Source: Mucilaginibacter sp. PPCGB 2223
Lineage (GTDB): Bacteria > Bacteroidota > Bacteroidia > Sphingobacteriales > Sphingobacteriaceae
NCBI RefSeq assembly: GCF_001705515.1
Contig: NZ_MDJS01000001.1
Coordinates: 682,001-746,000, forward strand
Reading direction: 5' to 3'
Length of the DNA: 64,000 bases
Part shown: piece by piece, positions 8,913-18,528 of the stretch
How the letters are laid out: every line of letters begins with the position of its first letter
Position numbering within the stretch: the first letter of the stretch is position 1
The notes under the pieces: model-generated
Told to the model about the DNA's origin: nothing
Databases searched by the model: none
Seen by the model: only the letters and a program-made list of their open reading frames with translations
Program-made: the position numbers and the translations under genes

Positions 8913-10382
8913 TTACAATAACGGCGACATTAACCTGGCAACCTTTTCGGGTAATTGCTTATAAGCAGGCCTGTTTTCCCATTTTTTTGAGTTGATCTTT
9001 ACGGCATCTTTCAGATCGTTGTAAAAGGCATCGCGCAATTGCCCGGCGGTTTTATCGTCGTAGATCATGCTATTCACCTCAAAATTAAGCTCAAAGCTCC
9101 GGTGATCCATATTGGCAGTGCCGATGATGGACAGCTGCCCGTCGGATACAATGGTTTTGGCGTGTATAAAACCTTTTTTGTACATATATATTTCTACGCC
9201 AACTTTCAGCAAGTCGCCATAATAGGATCGGGCTGCATAGTCAACAAACTTCGAATCGGATTTGCCGGGTACCAATATCTTTACCTTTACACCGCTGATT
9301 GCCGCCATTTGTAAAGCATCGAGGATGTTCTCGCCGGGGATGAAGTATGGTGTAGTGATCAGTATCTCGTCTTCGGCCAGGCCAAAAACCTGCAGAAGCG
9401 AAAACATGATGGTAGGCTGGTCGGAATCGGGGCCGCTGGCCGCTATCTGCACAATGGCATCGCCATTGGTTTCGGGATGTTCGGGGAAAAGCTCACGATC
9501 GGGCTTCAGGTGCGAGTCGGAGCAAAAGTTCCAGTCGCAGATAAACAGGTATTGCAAATAATAGGTTCCCGGCCCGGTTATCTTTACATGCGTATCGCGC
9601 CAGTAAACCTGGTCGTTAATATCGTTGTTGATATACCTGTCGCTCACGTTAATACCGCCAACAAAGCCCACAGTTCCGTCTATCACAATGATCTTACGGT
9701 GATTGCGGTAATTGATACGGTTGGCCAGTAAAATAAAATACACTTTGTAGAACGGAAAGGCCTGTACGCCGGCTTCGAGTAACTCGGGTACAAGGTTTTT
9801 GCGGATAGAGCGGCTCCCGAAATCATCGTATATAAATCTTACGGCAACGCCCTCGCGTGCTTTTTGTATCAGCACATCCTTGATCTGGTTGCCGATTACC
9901 TCATCCTCGAAAATATAATATTCGATGTGTATGTGATGCCTGGCATTTTTCATCGCCTCAATCACTTCCGGAAACTTCTGCTCACCGTTAATTAAAAGCT
10001 CCACCTGGTTATTGCCCGTCAGCGGGCTCATGCTGTCGTTCAGCAGGAAACGCGCAAGTTTCTTGTGCTTTTGTACCTCAGGCTCGCCGCTGTTCCACGC
10101 TTTTTCCGATTCGAGCGTGATCTGCCTGCGGATATCGCTCAGCATCCGGTTATCGGTTACTATTTTTTTACTGTAGAGCTTGTTTTTACGATAATTGGCG
10201 CCGAACATAAAGTAGGTACCAATGCCAATCACCGGTAAAAATATCACGCCAAGGATATAGGCCAATGTTTTGGTTGTGGATGGCGTATTATAGATAACAT
10301 GCAGGCAGGTGATAATAATGATAATGCCGTAAGCAATTTCGCCTGCTAATAACAGATCGAACCCGATAGTTTCCTGCCCCAT
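8913..10382 (-). CDS. cls: Cardiolipin synthase (PLD family)
   Basis: Cardiolipin synthase condenses two phosphatidylglycerols at the inner membrane. The 489-residue protein has two N-terminal membrane helices and two HKD motifs, NHRKIIVID in the first half and IHAKTIVSD near the C-terminus, followed by GTANMDHRSFELNFE. Length and motifs fit the ClsA-type family. A TTG three codons upstream (10391) is possible, but the ATG at 10382 is preferred. The gene is convergent with batE. Confidence 0.92.
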   Translation of the reverse strand: MGQETIGFDLLLAGEIAYGIIIIITCLHVIYNTPSTTKTLAYILGVIFLPVIGIGTYFMFGANYRKNKLYSKKIVTDNRMLSDIRRQITLESEKAWNSGEPEVQKHKKLARFLLNDSMSPLTGNNQVELLINGEQKFPEVIEAMKNARHHIHIEYYIFEDEVIGNQIKDVLIQKAREGVAVRFIYDDFGSRSIRKNLVPELLEAGVQAFPFYKVYFILLANRINYRNHRKIIVIDGTVGFVGGINVSDRYINNDINDQVYWRDTHVKITGPGTYYLQYLFICDWNFCSDSHLKPDRELFPEHPETNGDAIVQIAASGPDSDQPTIMFSLLQVFGLAEDEILITTPYFIPGENILDALQMAAISGVKVKILVPGKSDSKFVDYAARSYYGDLLKVGVEIYMYKKGFIHAKTIVSDGQLSIIGTANMDHRSFELNFEVNSMIYDDKTAGQLRDAFYNDLKDAVKINSKKWENRPAYKQLPEKVARLMSPLL

Positions 10383-10493
10383 TTTGTGCAAAGGTTGTTA
10401 TTGATCAGATAACGCAAAATAGCGAATAAAGTTGGCATATTGTTACGGGATATGGGTATTGCAACAATTCATGTGTTTTTCATGTGATTAAAA

Positions 10494-10501
10494 TACCTTT
10501 G
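10494..10501 (+). promoter_or_regulatory. Putative -7 box (TAnnTTTG) for thioredoxin operon
   Basis: TACCTTTG matches the Bacteroidota -7 consensus TAnnTTTG exactly. A good -33 box is not evident at the usual distance, so the assignment is tentative. It would give a leader of roughly 45 bp before the start at 10556. Confidence 0.35.
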
Positions 10502-10555
10502 GTTTAAAATTTGCGTTACCCTGATAACTAACTGTAGCTTAAACACAAATTCGAT

Positions 10556-10990
10556 ATGAAATTTCTATCCATGTTATTTCTCTTTTTACTGATAGCAATA
10601 AAACCGGTAACCTGGCTCGGCGACATCAATACAGCGACTGCTGAAGCTGTAAAGTCAAAAGAGCTTATCATGATTAATTTTTCAGGCTCCGACTGGTGCG
10701 GGCCCTGCATACGCCTGCGTAAGGAAATCCTGGAGTCGGATGTTTTTACCGGTTATGCCGCCGATCACCTGGTATTGGTTCGGGCCGATTTTCCGCGGCA
10801 GAAAAAGAACCAGTTGGATAAAGAACAGGTAAAACGCAACGAGGCCCTCGCCGACAAATATAACCCCGAAGGAAAATTTCCGTTCACGTTGCTGATAGAT
10901 GCCCAGGGGAAAATATTGAAAACCTGGGACGGTTTCCCCAATGAATCGCCGGAGCAGTTTACCGCACAGGTTAGATCGTTCGAAAAATGA
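10556..10990 (+). CDS. Exported thioredoxin-like protein
   Basis: This 144-residue protein has an N-terminal hydrophobic export signal (about 3-17) and a thioredoxin fold with the active site WCGPC (Cys48, Cys51) preceded by FSGSD. The cis-proline region KFPFTLLID is also present. It resembles the thioredoxin_7/DsbD-gamma-like group, which acts in the periplasm. Its stop overlaps the apbE start by 4 bp, indicating translational coupling. It probably keeps a cysteine-containing partner reduced; the CGC tail of the downstream DUF4266 lipoprotein is a candidate. Confidence 0.85.
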   Translation: MKFLSMLFLFLLIAIKPVTWLGDINTATAEAVKSKELIMINFSGSDWCGPCIRLRKEILESDVFTGYAADHLVLVRADFPRQKKNQLDKEQVKRNEALADKYNPEGKFPFTLLIDAQGKILKTWDGFPNESPEQFTAQVRSFEK

Positions 10991-11946
10991 TCATCACCAA
11001 ACCAAATACAAGTTTATTATCCGTTTACAAACGGGTATTGAAGCTCATGGGCAACCGCTTCGAACTAAGTGTTGTTGCCGATGATGAAACCTGGGCGCAA
11101 AGCTGTATCGATGCCGGGGTAGAAGAGATACGCCGGATTGAAAAGCTGCTCACCACTTTTAGCGACGACAGCGAAACCAACCAGGTTAACCAACATGCAG
11201 GCATTGCCCCGGTTAAGGTTAGCCGCGAAACTTTTAACCTCATACAGCGTTCGCTCCGGATATCGGCTGTAACACAGGGCGCTTTTGATATTACCTACGG
11301 ATCGATAGATAAACGCCTGTGGAACTTTGATGAGCAGATGACCTCGTTACCGGATAAAGAGACCGCGCAAAAAATGGTGCGGCTGATCAATTACCGCAAT
11401 GTAATATTGGATAAGGATAACTGTACCGTTTTTTTACGCGAGAAAGGCATGCGCATAGGTTTCGGCGGGATAGGTAAGGGCTATGCTGCCGAGATGGCCA
11501 AACGCGTAATGATTGCCCGTGGTGTTGAAAGCGGCGTAGTTAACGCCTCGGGCGACCTGACGGCCTGGGGACTGCAGCCTAATGGCCGGCAGTGGACCAT
11601 CGGTATCTCCAACCCCGATTCGTCGGGGCAGATCTTCTCGCAAATGGATATTACCGGTCTGGCGGTGGCTACATCGGGTAATTATGAAAAGTTTGCGGTA
11701 ATAGGCGGTAAGCGTTACTCACATACCATAAACCCCCGCACAGGCTTGCCGGTAAGCGGTATTAAAAGCGTTACCATTATATCAACCAATGCCGAAATAG
11801 CAGATGCAATGGCGACACCCGTTACCATTATGGGCGTTAAAACCGGCCTGGATATGATCAACCAGATGAAAGATATTGAGGCCATTATCATCGACGATGA
11901 AAACCGGCTGTACACTTCAAATAATATTAATATAAACCTCCCCTGA
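10987..11946 (+). CDS. apbE: FAD:protein FMN transferase, ApbE family
   Basis: ApbE attaches FMN covalently to Ser/Thr of target proteins. The 319-residue protein shows the family landmarks IGFGGIGKGYAAE, NASGDLTAWG (metal/FAD site) and HTINPRTGLPVSG. Unlike most ApbE proteins it has no visible signal peptide or lipobox: the N-terminus reads MIITKPNTSLLSVYKRV and enters the fold directly. It is therefore either cytoplasmic or exported by an unrecognised route. It sits between an exported thioredoxin and a DUF4266 lipoprotein. Confidence 0.9.
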   Translation: MIITKPNTSLLSVYKRVLKLMGNRFELSVVADDETWAQSCIDAGVEEIRRIEKLLTTFSDDSETNQVNQHAGIAPVKVSRETFNLIQRSLRISAVTQGAFDITYGSIDKRLWNFDEQMTSLPDKETAQKMVRLINYRNVILDKDNCTVFLREKGMRIGFGGIGKGYAAEMAKRVMIARGVESGVVNASGDLTAWGLQPNGRQWTIGISNPDSSGQIFSQMDITGLAVATSGNYEKFAVIGGKRYSHTINPRTGLPVSGIKSVTIISTNAEIADAMATPVTIMGVKTGLDMINQMKDIEAIIIDDENRLYTSNNININLP

Positions 11947-11947
11947 T

Positions 11948-12169
11948 ATGATAAAGCAATTGATCTATGTATTTTTCTTCCTGGTACTTGCAGCCGGTAT
12001 TACCTCGTGCTCGCACCTTAAAGAATACCAGAAAAGCCGTTTAAACGACTCGGAAATGGCCTTGGCGAACCGTAAGGCCGAGAAGAACGAATTGAATTTC
12101 CAATCGTACCGCGAGGCTGCGTCGGGTGCCAATGCCGGAAAAACCGGTGGTGGTTGTGGTTGTAATTAA
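11948..12169 (+). CDS. DUF4266 lipoprotein with C-terminal CGC motif
   Basis: This 73-residue lipoprotein has a signal peptide ending at Cys21 (AGITSC), a charged middle (LNDSEMALANRKAEKNE) and a conserved tail (residues 58-73) of the pattern ASGAN, Gly-rich linker, GGGCGCN. The pattern matches DUF4266. The SGA element resembles the small-residue motif around ApbE flavinylation sites, which makes the protein a candidate substrate (inference). It starts one base after the apbE stop and 17 bp before the DUF3570 gene. Confidence 0.85.
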   Translation: MIKQLIYVFFFLVLAAGITSCSHLKEYQKSRLNDSEMALANRKAEKNELNFQSYREAASGANAGKTGGGCGCN

Positions 12170-12186
12170 GCCTAACAGTATTTAAC

Positions 12187-13491
12187 ATGAAGAAAGTTTT
12201 TCTGAGTGCTGTGGGTTTTGCCCTGATATGCCAGCATACCTTTGCACAGGTAAAGGATACTTCAGCTCGTACCAAACCGATTAGTTTATATACACCGGTC
12301 GAAACTACCGATACAGGCTACAACCCGCATAAGCTTAAGCTGGACGAAGTAAACCTGGTATCGAGCTATTACAGCCAAAACGGCGACCATTCGCCGGTTA
12401 CCGGTGGCATCGGTACCGAAAAGGTAACCGATATTTCAAACGGCATCGACCTGAAATTTGTGTGGTACGGGCAAAGTAACCGGAAAAACACGCTCTCGGC
12501 AGGTTTAGGGTTTGATGTGCATACTTCGGCATCGCAGGCCTATGTATCGGCTACCGGCGCTTCAAAAAAGGATGGAACGCGGGTTTATCCATCGCTCGAC
12601 TGGACGGTTGAAGGCAAGAAGGGAAGCTTTGGGATAGGTACCTACCTATCTACCGAGTATAACTATAATTCGTTCGGTGCAGATGTACACTTTTCGCGCA
12701 AGGTGAACCATAACAATGGCGAATTTACCGTTAAGATGCAGGCTTACCTGGATAACGTTACGCTGATCTATCCATCCGAACTGATCCCCAAAACAACAAC
12801 AGTTACTTCAAACGGCACGGTCATCACCACTACCGCGAGCGGCCGTACAATAACCACTACAAGCGGGGGCGGGAGCCACGAATCGAACATCCCGACCAGT
12901 CCGCGCAATACCTATACCGGCTCGTTATCCTACTCGCAAATGATTAATTCGCGCCTCCAGGTAGCGTTTATGGTCGACCTGGTGAAGCAGGACGGATTTT
13001 TAAGCCTGCCGTTCCATCGCGTATATTTTACAACGGGTAAGGATACCATTGAGCACCTGCCATCGACACGCGCCAAATTACCGCTTGGGTTCAGGCTGAA
13101 TTATTTTCTTGGTGATAATATCATTATCCGCTCGTATTACCGGTACTATACTGACGATTGGGGCATTAAATCGAACACGGCCAATATCGAGGTGCCTTAT
13201 AAAATAACGCCTTTCTTCTCCATATCGCCGTTCTACAGGTATTACGATCAAACTGCAGCAAAATATTTTGCGCCTTACGAAGCCCATAAACCAACCGACG
13301 AATATTATACCAGCAACTACGCCTATTCAAAATTCTCGGCTAATTTTTATGGCCTTGGTTTCAGGGTAGCGCCACCAAAAGGTGTTTTCGGCTGGCAAAA
13401 CCTGCATGAGCTCGAGATACGTTACGGCCACTATTCGCAAACTACCGACCTCGTATCGGATGTGATATCGGTGAGCCTCGGGTTTAAATAA
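12187..13491 (+). CDS. DUF3570 outer-membrane beta-barrel protein
   Basis: The 434-residue protein has a signal peptide (MKKVFLSAVGFALICQHTFAQ). Many amphipathic beta strands follow, with alternating aromatic and polar residues and conserved GGIGTEKVTDISNG and LKFVW segments, and it ends in SLGFK. This is the DUF3570 pattern and suggests an outer-membrane barrel. A Thr/Ser-rich loop at about 200-230 is probably external. It completes the thioredoxin-ApbE-DUF4266-DUF3570 operon. Confidence 0.85.
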   Translation: MKKVFLSAVGFALICQHTFAQVKDTSARTKPISLYTPVETTDTGYNPHKLKLDEVNLVSSYYSQNGDHSPVTGGIGTEKVTDISNGIDLKFVWYGQSNRKNTLSAGLGFDVHTSASQAYVSATGASKKDGTRVYPSLDWTVEGKKGSFGIGTYLSTEYNYNSFGADVHFSRKVNHNNGEFTVKMQAYLDNVTLIYPSELIPKTTTVTSNGTVITTTASGRTITTTSGGGSHESNIPTSPRNTYTGSLSYSQMINSRLQVAFMVDLVKQDGFLSLPFHRVYFTTGKDTIEHLPSTRAKLPLGFRLNYFLGDNIIIRSYYRYYTDDWGIKSNTANIEVPYKITPFFSISPFYRYYDQTAAKYFAPYEAHKPTDEYYTSNYAYSKFSANFYGLGFRVAPPKGVFGWQNLHELEIRYGHYSQTTDLVSDVISVSLGFK

Positions 13492-13528
13492 AATTACCGG
13501 GTATGCAGTGTTGTATACCCGATAATTT
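13491..13528. terminator. Bidirectional hairpin terminator
   Basis: AAATTA-CGGGTAT pairs with ATACCCG-TAATTT around a 10-base loop. It lies between the convergent DUF3570 and TPR genes. The A and T flanks give a U-rich tail on either strand. Confidence 0.75.
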
Positions 13529-15002
13529 AAGCTTCGTGCTGCCTGTCCAGCTTTTCGGATATGTTTTTGATGGATGTGTCGAGTTCCTGAGCGGCTGTCA
13601 TTAAATAGTCTTCGATTTGCAGATAGTCGGCACACTTATCATCGCTTTGTTTCAAAATATCAACTATGCCCAATATGTTCGACAGGTGGCGGCGTACCTC
13701 GTGCGAATTAATAAAGGCCAGTTCTTCCTGGTGCGATGTGAACAGCAACCTTTCGTAATACCTTCTTTGTTTAATGTTGCGGTAAAACATCGCAATGGTA
13801 ACGATGATGAATATAGCCACAACCACAAGCAATATAAGCCACAAGCGCTGCCGCTGGTAAACTTCTTCCTTATGCAGGTAGGTGCCTTCCATCTCGTCGG
13901 TTTTGATCTCGGCAGATATATTGCCAACCTGTGTCAGCCTGCTGATATGGTCTTCGGATTGCAGCATGGCCATCTTAAAATTATAAGTAGCCTGTTTATA
14001 ATCACCTCGCTGTTCAGCTATCCCGCCTAAAACCCGGTAAAGGTGCAGTTTGATTTCGGGGTGGTTGTTTTGTGCTTTGTTAGCCAGTAACCGGTTAACT
14101 ATATTTTTAGCCGAATCTAAAATACCCTCATTATAATAAGCATCGGCAAGGTTTTGCTCGTCTGTGTCATCATACCGGTACAGGGTATCTGTCTGTAATG
14201 CGGTGATCGCCTTTATCGCCGGCTGGTAATTGTGATACAACAATTGCAGATAATAATCGGTGCGTTTCCTGTAACCATATAGCCTGAATGTGCCGCTGCT
14301 GGCATCATGGAGCATTGCGTTATATTTCTTCAGCGAATCTATATTGTTCATCCTGAAATAATTCTCGGCTTTATTATAGTATATAGCATTTTTAAGCCGC
14401 TGTTCGTGTAACCGGTGCTGGTTAATGAGCCATAATGCCTGCGTTAAATAAAACAGGGATTGATTGTAGAGGTTATTGCGATAATATATGTCAGAAATAT
14501 TAATGTCGATCAGTACTTCCAGGTAGGCATCTTTAAGTGTTATGGCCTCTTTTTTAGCTATCCTGAAACTCGATACCGCGTTGATGGTATTACCGGCATA
14601 AGTTTGCAGAAAGCCCAGATGTGTAAAAAAAGTATATAATAAATAGTGGTCATCAGCCTTTTCGGCTTCGTCGATCGCACGTACCAGCCAATTTTCGGCT
14701 TCCTTGATATGCAGCACCCTGTTTTGGCAGATGCTTTCGATAAAATAATTAAAGGCGGCTTTATTCGGCATGTTATAATCCACCAATAATTTATCAAATT
14801 CGGTTTTAGCTCCATCCAGGTTTACGGCGGGGCCCTCCTGCCAGATGCTTCTGATATAATTAATAAGCCTCCGTTCTTTTAGATTCTGGTTGCTTAGTTT
14901 TAAGATAGTCGTTACGCTATCCGGCTTGAAAGATAGGGGAGCGGCTTTTAAATGGAATGCAAGGCAAGGCCATAAAAGGATAACGTAGATTTTCTTAAAC
15001 AT
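13527..15002 (-). CDS. TPR membrane protein with kinase-less DHp-like end
   Basis: This 491-residue protein has a signal peptide (MFKKIYVILLWPCLAFHLKA), about 330 residues of periplasmic TPR-like helices, one membrane helix near 388-408 (LWLILLVVVAIFIIVTIAMF) and a short cytoplasmic helical region. The latter holds an H-box-like motif (FINSHEVRRHLSNILGI) typical of histidine kinase dimerisation domains. There is no ATPase (N/G-box) domain, and the frame stops only 35 bp from the next gene. The ATG at 15002 is chosen because it begins the signal peptide. It may be a receptor that is phosphorylated by, or pairs with, another kinase. Confidence 0.75.
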   Translation of the reverse strand: MFKKIYVILLWPCLAFHLKAAPLSFKPDSVTTILKLSNQNLKERRLINYIRSIWQEGPAVNLDGAKTEFDKLLVDYNMPNKAAFNYFIESICQNRVLHIKEAENWLVRAIDEAEKADDHYLLYTFFTHLGFLQTYAGNTINAVSSFRIAKKEAITLKDAYLEVLIDINISDIYYRNNLYNQSLFYLTQALWLINQHRLHEQRLKNAIYYNKAENYFRMNNIDSLKKYNAMLHDASSGTFRLYGYRKRTDYYLQLLYHNYQPAIKAITALQTDTLYRYDDTDEQNLADAYYNEGILDSAKNIVNRLLANKAQNNHPEIKLHLYRVLGGIAEQRGDYKQATYNFKMAMLQSEDHISRLTQVGNISAEIKTDEMEGTYLHKEEVYQRQRLWLILLVVVAIFIIVTIAMFYRNIKQRRYYERLLFTSHQEELAFINSHEVRRHLSNILGIVDILKQSDDKCADYLQIEDYLMTAAQELDTSIKNISEKLDRQHEA

Positions 15003-15178
15003 AGAAGCAGATTTACACAAATCTACAATCAGCGACAATAAAAGTTCGCGATAATTAAATAAATAAAAAATACGTTAACTTAAACAAGTTTAGGATAATA
15101 GCGGATAATTAAAACTATTAGATATTAGAAATATCATAAAGGTTTTAATGCTTGGGCGCGCCGCAGAAGAGTTTGCAG

Positions 15179-18100
15179 TTAGTCGACGTCTGTGGTATCG
15201 GCTACTTCTTTCAACTCGTCTCCTTTTTTACCGTGGCCCAAACGGATTTTAGGTTTGTCTTCGGTACCGGTAATATGCATCGGGATACCCAGAATACCCA
15301 ATGGAGGCAGGCCCAGACGGAAATCGAGATTCAGCCTGTTGTCAAAACTTACCTGGCCGCCAAACTTGAGCCTGAAACCGGCCATACGCATTTTGGTTTG
15401 TTTGATGGTGATGATATTATTGGCTATGGTGGTTTCGATGTTGACTTTGGAAGCGTCGCCGGTATCGATCTTATGATTGGTTGTTTTACTTACCGAGCCG
15501 AACAGTTTGAACCCACGCATTTTAACTTTTTGTGCCGATAGCACGCCGCCACCTTTAAGCGACGAATAAACGGGCATCATGTTGCTGTTTAATCTGCCCG
15601 AAAGCTTATAGTCGAGCGATATTAAACCTTCGGCATGGGCCGCCGAACTGGCCATATCGTGAAAAAGCCTGATCTGGTTATAAGCTTTTTTAACATCGAA
15701 ATCCTTGGCGTTAATGTGATAGCTGAATGCTGCGCGGACAGGATTAATCGCCGTATAGCTGCCATCCATACTAACAGGCGTGCCAATAATATTAAAACCG
15801 GTTTGCTTTAAAATAATATTGCCGTTGGCGATAGTTAACTGCCCTTTAGCATCTTTGATATTTAAGCCATCATACCTGATCTTTTTAACATCAGCCGAAA
15901 GGTTAAGGTTTACCGTTTTTGGCACCATAATCACACCTGCGGGTGTCGAAGTACTTTTGGTGCCGGTAGTGGTTTGCGTTCCGGCGAAAGCCATAAAATC
16001 GTCGGCCACAATACCGCCGCTGCCGAAGTTAAAATCGCCTTTCAGTATAGCGCCTGGTCGGGTAGCGTAATCGATCACATTACTCAGCGATCCGTTGAGA
16101 TAGATCACAGATTTACCGTATGTTGCCTTGAACGCATCAAACTGCATTTTATCCTGGTTAAAGCTAAAGCTGCCATCGCTGATCTGGAACGGCAACGAGA
16201 ATAGCTGCGATGTTACGGTAACATCTTTTACCTTTAATGTGCCCGAATTGTTTAGCTGCGCATAGTTACCTGCTACGGCGTCTTTTTGGCTGCCTTTGAG
16301 CGATACGTCGGCCTGAATGGTGCCGTTAACATTATAGCCCTTTACAGCGAATACCTGGTATATCTTACCGATATCCAGCGTGCCGCGCGAAACGATGTTG
16401 TAATTGATGTTGCTGAAATCTTTCAGATCGGCTTTGAAAAAGAAAGGCTTACCCTCGAAAGTGAACGAAATAGGTTTGATATCAATCTGCATCCCCTTTA
16501 GCGACCCTGTACTGTTAACTATATTGGTGCTCACCTGTATGTTCTGAATAGGGTGCGGGTAATACCTGGTTTGTATTGAGCCATTTTGCAAACCGATATT
16601 GGCCCTAACGACCGGGAAGATGTGCTTCGCCGGAAGGTATTTTCCTTTGGCCTGCACATCCGCTAACAACATTCCGGAAATGGACATACTATCCAGCGGG
16701 TAAAACTTTTTAACGTCGGCCAGGTTAAAGCTGGCTTTCAGATCAGATACCATTGGATAACCGGGCGCGGCGCTCGCCTTAAAATAACCTTTGATATAAT
16801 TGTTGAGCACATTGGCATTGATGTTCTGTATCTCGATGCTGGTGTGCTTATAGTCGTTATCCGGGCAGGAGGCATTGATATCAAAGCCGATATTCCGCAT
16901 CGCTTCGGGCAGCGATGCATATTTGATAAAGCCGTTGCTAAAAGTCGACCGGAAGTTGAATTTCGGGATACTGGTTACCGTGGTATCGGCTTTTTTTCCG
17001 TGATGAGTTATCGCGGTAGCATATTTGCCCTGTGCCAGTAAATGTAATGTGTATTTGCCCCTCAATTCTACCGGTTTTACATCAAAAGCTTTGTTCCATT
17101 TTTCCACATCCATCTCGGCATTAATGCGCGAATAGATGTCCGGCTGCTTCATACCTTTGACTTTCACAATGGCGCTCAGGTGATCTTTACCGATCGTCAT
17201 GTAAAGCGAATCGAGGTTCACGTTCAGGCTATCCGGGTCGAGCCCGGGCAGTTTGGTGCTGAAGTTAAGATACAGGTTACGGATGGGCTCCGGAGCGTGT
17301 GGGTTTTTAATGTAGCCGTTACGCACCTGCACGTTCAGGCTCAGATCGGGCGCGAGGCTATCGGCGGCAATGTATTTGCCGGCAACACGCATACTTACAT
17401 TGCCGATACCGCCGACCTCGGTTTTATCCAGCATTTTTAAGTATTCGGCAGGCAGGGCCGTCAGCATATCCTGTAAAGCGCTTTCGTGCGAATTGATGTT
17501 CAGGTCCATATCGTAGCCGTTTTTGATAAAGCCGAAACGGCCGATAAATTGTACGGGCAGCTTGTTAATCAATAAGTTATTTTGCTGGAACAGGAACTCC
17601 AGCGATTTGGTGTTGATCTTGGTGATCAGGTCGGCATTCAGTTTTTTATTCTGCAGGTATTGTTTGCCACCGTAAGCAAAATCAACCGAAGCCATTTCGG
17701 TATGCGTATGCAGGTCGAAAACATCTTTGCTTAAGTCGCCTTTACCGGTGTAGTTAAAACCCCGGGCCACAAATTGCATGGGTATCGATCGGTCGTTGTA
17801 TACCAGCCGGCTGTTCTCGATCAGTATCTGGTCGATACCTAACGATACGCTGCCTGTATCTGTTTTGGTATTGGTTTGCGATGGCTTAGCTTTATAAACG
17901 TTATAGTTTACGTGGCCTGCGGTATCTGCCTGGATATTGATCAGCGCCTGGGTAAAGTAAATTTTATTGATGGTGAGATTATCGCGGAACAGGGTAGACA
18001 GGTTGATATCCAGCGAAACCTCTTTCGCAGCAAGCAACGTGTCGTTTTGGAAAGGAGCACTGCCTTTCAGTGAAAAATCGGATAGTGTGAGCGTAAGGTT

Positions 18101-18304
18101 AGGAAAGTGCCTGAAGAATGATAAGCGCGTGCCCGAAAATTCGATCTTACCGTTGATGCTGCCGTTGGCCCATTGCTTGATCTTATTGTTTACCGTTTGC
18201 GGGAAAAGATAGGGAAGGGTGAAGATCAGGATGAACAGGCAAATAACAGTAATGGTAATGATCTTAAGCGTCTTAAATATTTTTTTTGTGATGGATGAGC
18301 TCAT
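15179..18304 (-). CDS. AsmA-family protein
   Basis: The 1041-residue protein has one N-terminal membrane helix (about 13-32) followed by a very long repetitive beta structure. AsmA-type signatures appear at the start (FPQTVNNKIKQWANGSINGKIEF) and near the C-terminus. AsmA-like proteins span the periplasm and are implicated in lipid transport and outer-membrane homeostasis. The ATG at 18304 is used; a TTG at 18325 is less likely. The gene is monocistronic, with AT-rich gaps on both sides. Confidence 0.88.
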   Translation of the reverse strand: MSSSITKKIFKTLKIITITVICLFILIFTLPYLFPQTVNNKIKQWANGSINGKIEFSGTRLSFFRHFPNLTLTLSDFSLKGSAPFQNDTLLAAKEVSLDINLSTLFRDNLTINKIYFTQALINIQADTAGHVNYNVYKAKPSQTNTKTDTGSVSLGIDQILIENSRLVYNDRSIPMQFVARGFNYTGKGDLSKDVFDLHTHTEMASVDFAYGGKQYLQNKKLNADLITKINTKSLEFLFQQNNLLINKLPVQFIGRFGFIKNGYDMDLNINSHESALQDMLTALPAEYLKMLDKTEVGGIGNVSMRVAGKYIAADSLAPDLSLNVQVRNGYIKNPHAPEPIRNLYLNFSTKLPGLDPDSLNVNLDSLYMTIGKDHLSAIVKVKGMKQPDIYSRINAEMDVEKWNKAFDVKPVELRGKYTLHLLAQGKYATAITHHGKKADTTVTSIPKFNFRSTFSNGFIKYASLPEAMRNIGFDINASCPDNDYKHTSIEIQNINANVLNNYIKGYFKASAAPGYPMVSDLKASFNLADVKKFYPLDSMSISGMLLADVQAKGKYLPAKHIFPVVRANIGLQNGSIQTRYYPHPIQNIQVSTNIVNSTGSLKGMQIDIKPISFTFEGKPFFFKADLKDFSNINYNIVSRGTLDIGKIYQVFAVKGYNVNGTIQADVSLKGSQKDAVAGNYAQLNNSGTLKVKDVTVTSQLFSLPFQISDGSFSFNQDKMQFDAFKATYGKSVIYLNGSLSNVIDYATRPGAILKGDFNFGSGGIVADDFMAFAGTQTTTGTKSTSTPAGVIMVPKTVNLNLSADVKKIRYDGLNIKDAKGQLTIANGNIILKQTGFNIIGTPVSMDGSYTAINPVRAAFSYHINAKDFDVKKAYNQIRLFHDMASSAAHAEGLISLDYKLSGRLNSNMMPVYSSLKGGGVLSAQKVKMRGFKLFGSVSKTTNHKIDTGDASKVNIETTIANNIITIKQTKMRMAGFRLKFGGQVSFDNRLNLDFRLGLPPLGILGIPMHITGTEDKPKIRLGHGKKGDELKEVADTTDVD

Positions 18305-18528
18305 AATTCTTATACTGATCTGCAAAAAAACAACGCGATTGTTATCCTTCGTAAGGCTAAAATAATCAATATCACCACTAAATAGCTGTTTTATATCAAT
18401 ATTTAACCTTTGCTAATTAAAATTGGTAGTTATTGTTTGGTTTTTTAATTATATGGCAATTTTTAAAGATTATTAACTTGCTATCCGATATTGAAAATTG
18501 CTAACTTTAAGCATAACTAATTTAATAT

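Noticed and set aside
10469..10487. Two TCATGTG copies 11 bp apart upstream of the thioredoxin gene
   Set aside because: Too short and isolated to call an operator; could be chance in AT-rich DNA.
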